From Bacteroidota bacterium (GTDB lineage: Bacteria > Bacteroidota > Bacteroidia > Chitinophagales > Chitinophagaceae): a stretch of DNA of 9,168 nucleotides. This document shows, piece by piece, positions 6,652 through 9,168 of the stretch; position 1 is the stretch's first letter, and each line of letters begins with the position of its first letter. Position numbers and translations under genes: made by a program. The notes under the pieces are model-generated. The model was given only the letters and a program-made list of their open reading frames with translations. It made no database searches and was not told the origin of the DNA. The stretch covers positions 1-9,168 of the forward strand of contig JAEWIW010000353.1 in the NCBI GenBank assembly GCA_023386855.1. The letters are read 5' to 3'.

Positions 6652-9168
6652 ATGGTAAGAAGTTATTTATTGATTGGGCTATATGTTTTATTGACATTTA
6701 ATCTTTCTGCCCAGTCAACCCAATATACTGAAGTTCTATCGGTTCCGGGCAGCAGGTTATTTACAAAAATAGATACACAGGGCATTACAGTGCTTGCCAG
6801 CGGAAGGTTCATTACCCCTGCAGGAAAAACCATTCGTATTACGGCCGATCCTTTTGGAATGAAAATATCTCCCGACGGGCGCAAAGCAGTTACGCTGCAT
6901 AATGGTGTTTTTACCTTAATTGATCTTGCTTCAATGAATGCCGTAAGGGTTCCCTCTTATGACAAAAAAATTGTTTCTCCTTTTACCAATGGGTCATTTT
7001 TGGGAGTGGCTTTTTCACCCGATTCAAAAATCTTATACCTGAGTGGGGGAGATAATGGAGCCGTACTGGTATATGACCTTGAACAGTACCGCAGGCTGGA
7101 TTCCATTTCACTTAACGGGTACAGCGGCGACAGCCTTTACCATGAAAGTTTTACTTCAGACCTCGTGTTGAATCCTTCCAAAAATGAATTGCTTGTGCTG
7201 GACAGGGGAAATTTCCGGATGGTCAGGATTGACCTGGGAAGCAGGCGCATCGGGGCTTCTGTGCCAGTGGGCAGGCAGCCTTTCGGGCTTTCCCTTTCAC
7301 CCGACCAAAAAACTGCTATCGTAGCAAATGTTGGAATGTATGATTACCCCCTGTTGCCCGACCTGGATACTTCCAATTATAACAAGGGTTTATTGCCATG
7401 GCATCCTTACGGAAACAATACACCGGAATCGATCAATGGATATGAATTAAATGGAAGAAAAATCCCTGGGGTGGGAAGTCCTTTATCGCCGGATGCCATG
7501 AGCGTATTCACCATTGACCTCGGTAATAATAAAGTTCTGGCAAAAATTAAAACCGGCAGGCAGATTGGTCATATGATCGAAGATGCAGAAGTGGTTGGTG
7601 GTTCAAGTCCAAATTCAATTGCAGTAGGTCCAAACCATGCTTATGTAACCAATGCAACCAATGACCTGGTATCAGTTATAGATTACCGCAAGGGAATTAT
7701 AGAAAAAGAGATTCCCATTAAAGTAGATCGGCAACTCGACCGGTACAGGGGGCTTCTGCCTTTTGGCATTGCAGTCAGTAATGATGAAAAAACACTTTAT
7801 GTTGCGTTGCTGGGATTCAATGCCATCGCGGTGGTGGATATCGCGTCAGGAAAAACGCAGGGACTGATTCCAACGGGGTGGGGCCCAACAAGGGTTGCGC
7901 TTTCCCCGGATGAAAAAGAGATCTATGTATCCAGTTGCAGGGGATATGGATCGGGACCAAATGGAGGTAAGAATTTTGTTGCCCCTGTGCAGGGTATTTA
8001 TGTTGGAGATATACAGCTGGCAAGTTTTCAAAAGATACCCATGCCTACACAGGAAGAACTTGCAAAGCATACCCGAATCAGTATAAGAAATACCTATACC
8101 AAGAGAAGGATCAAGTCAACCCCCGGACATCCATTGCCGCTGAAACCCATGAAGGATGCCAGTCCCATAAAACATATTGTTTATATCACCAAGGAGAACC
8201 GGACATATGATGAAGTACTTGGACAATTGAAACAGGGAAGAGGTGATGCCTCATTGGCAAGGTATGGGAATGATGTTACGGTGAGTAATGGTAAGAAAAC
8301 GATTACACATGCGAACGTGATGCCCAATCATTTAAAGCTTGCAGTTGCGTTTAGTTTTTCAGATAATTTTTATTGCGACAGTGATGCTTCAATCCATGGT
8401 CATCACTGGATGATGGGCGTAATCCCCAATGAATGGGTGGAAGCGAATTCATCCACTGACGCCACTTTCAATGCTTTTTCAAAAGTGCCCGGAAGAAGGT
8501 TCCCGAAAACACTGGGGTCCATCGACCCGGAAGATTATGCGGAGATCGGGGGATTATGGGAAGCACTCGAAAGGCATGATGTTTCTTTCTACAATTTCGG
8601 CGAAGCCAATGAAACAGGAAGTGTTAGGGAGAACTGGGACGATACTTTAACGGGTGCGGCACATGGCGTAATGGTTCCGATGCAAAAAGCACTGTATACG
8701 AGAACGAGCCATAATTATGCAGGCTATAACACCAATATCCCCGACCAGTTCAGGGCTGAGCAGTTTGAAAAGGAATTTACCAGGTTATGGTTGAATGGAA
8801 AGGACACGATGCCTCAACTGGTAACGGTGCTCTTACCCAATGATCATGGGGCACAGGTTAGGGAAGAAGATGGATATCCATTCGTGCATTCCTATATGGC
8901 TGATAATGATCTTGCATTAGGAAGGATGCTACACTTTTTATCTCGCACACCTTACTGGAAGAATATGCTGGTGATCATTACAGAAGATGATCCACAGGGT
9001 GGAGTTGATCATATCGATGGACACAGGAGTATATTGATGATGGCAGGACCATATGTAAAGAGAAATTATGTTTCACATACCCATCTTAATTTTGGATCGA
9101 TCCTTAAAACGATTTATAATATTGTTGGCACGGATTACGTGAACCAGTATGATGTAACGGCATCCTTG
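6652..9168 (+). CDS. Secreted YVTN beta-propeller / alkaline phosphatase-like phosphoesterase fusion (3' end outside window)
   Basis: The frame is open from the ATG at 6652 to the last base: 839 codons without a stop. Residues 1-21 form a type I signal peptide ending SAQ. Residues about 60-435 hold YVTN/YncE-type propeller blades, e.g. GVAFSPDSKILYLSGGDNG near 118, FGLSLSPDQKTAIVANVG near 211, PNSIAVGPNHAYVTNATND near 320 and RVALSPDEKEIYVSS near 415. From about 506 comes a phosphoesterase domain of the AcpA/phospholipase C type (PF04185): YITKENRTYDEVLGQ with E515-N516 as metal ligands, DASIHGHHW with S580 as likely nucleophile, NDHGAQ at 730-735, and TEDDPQGGVDHIDGH at 777-791 with D779, D780 and H787/H791. 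It should hydrolyse phosphoesters outside the inner membrane; the substrate is unknown. Family proteins are about 800-900 residues, so only a short tail is probably missing. It follows two terminators and appears to have its own promoter. Confidence 0.9.
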   Translation, partial: MVRSYLLIGLYVLLTFNLSAQSTQYTEVLSVPGSRLFTKIDTQGITVLASGRFITPAGKTIRITADPFGMKISPDGRKAVTLHNGVFTLIDLASMNAVRVPSYDKKIVSPFTNGSFLGVAFSPDSKILYLSGGDNGAVLVYDLEQYRRLDSISLNGYSGDSLYHESFTSDLVLNPSKNELLVLDRGNFRMVRIDLGSRRIGASVPVGRQPFGLSLSPDQKTAIVANVGMYDYPLLPDLDTSNYNKGLLPWHPYGNNTPESINGYELNGRKIPGVGSPLSPDAMSVFTIDLGNNKVLAKIKTGRQIGHMIEDAEVVGGSSPNSIAVGPNHAYVTNATNDLVSVIDYRKGIIEKEIPIKVDRQLDRYRGLLPFGIAVSNDEKTLYVALLGFNAIAVVDIASGKTQGLIPTGWGPTRVALSPDEKEIYVSSCRGYGSGPNGGKNFVAPVQGIYVGDIQLASFQKIPMPTQEELAKHTRISIRNTYTKRRIKSTPGHPLPLKPMKDASPIKHIVYITKENRTYDEVLGQLKQGRGDASLARYGNDVTVSNGKKTITHANVMPNHLKLAVAFSFSDNFYCDSDASIHGHHWMMGVIPNEWVEANSSTDATFNAFSKVPGRRFPKTLGSIDPEDYAEIGGLWEALERHDVSFYNFGEANETGSVRENWDDTLTGAAHGVMVPMQKALYTRTSHNYAGYNTNIPDQFRAEQFEKEFTRLWLNGKDTMPQLVTVLLPNDHGAQVREEDGYPFVHSYMADNDLALGRMLHFLSRTPYWKNMLVIITEDDPQGGVDHIDGHRSILMMAGPYVKRNYVSHTHLNFGSILKTIYNIVGTDYVNQYDVTASL

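Noticed and set aside
7817..8650. Short open frames on both strands within the phosphoesterase gene
   Set aside because: The phosphoesterase frame is continuous and carries propeller and catalytic motifs throughout this stretch; the others are shadows.
1..9168. CRISPR array, insertion sequence, tRNA or prophage attachment site
   Set aside because: I saw no regularly spaced repeats beyond those listed, no transposase-like frame, no tRNA cloverleaf and no integrase.

Overview
The window looks like chromosomal DNA of a Bacteroidota bacterium, possibly the Chitinophagaceae or a relative (the family-level guess is inference). The evidence is a TonB-dependent receptor with an N-terminal carboxypeptidase-like domain followed at once by a lipoprotein gene, signal peptides ending in -AQ, genes without Shine-Dalgarno sites, and promoter elements fitting the Bacteroidota -7 consensus TAnnTTTG.

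Layout. On the minus strand lie the first 18 codons of a glucose-1-phosphate thymidylyltransferase gene running off the left edge (1-55), a GC-rich hairpin/repeat (125-167), a PiT-family phosphate transporter gene (168-1202) and, upstream of it in the same operon, a PhoU-like DUF47 protein gene (1228-1875). A divergent control region of about 280 bp (1876-2155) separates these from the plus-strand genes: a TonB-dependent outer-membrane receptor (2156-4960), a beta-helix-like lipoprotein 28 bp behind it (4989-6410), a strong terminator (6434-6470), a second terminator-like hairpin with no gene in front of it (6593-6623), and a secreted fusion of a YVTN-type beta-propeller with an AcpA/phospholipase C-like phosphoesterase (6652 to the right edge, 3' end missing).

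How the genes may work together. PiT and its DUF47 partner import inorganic phosphate across the inner membrane. The exported phosphoesterase could release phosphate from organic phosphoesters, and the receptor/lipoprotein pair could bring a phosphorus-containing ligand across the outer membrane. The link to phosphate is sound for the PiT/DUF47 operon and for the chemistry of the phosphoesterase; for the receptor and lipoprotein it is inference from position. It gains some support from a series of six hexamers resembling TTAACA, spaced exactly 11 bp apart (2057-2117), ending 9 bp before the receptor's -7 element. That is the geometry of a Pho box (PhoB/PhoP response-regulator site), and the promoter lacks a good -33 element.

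No tRNA, rRNA, CRISPR array, insertion sequence or attachment site was seen.
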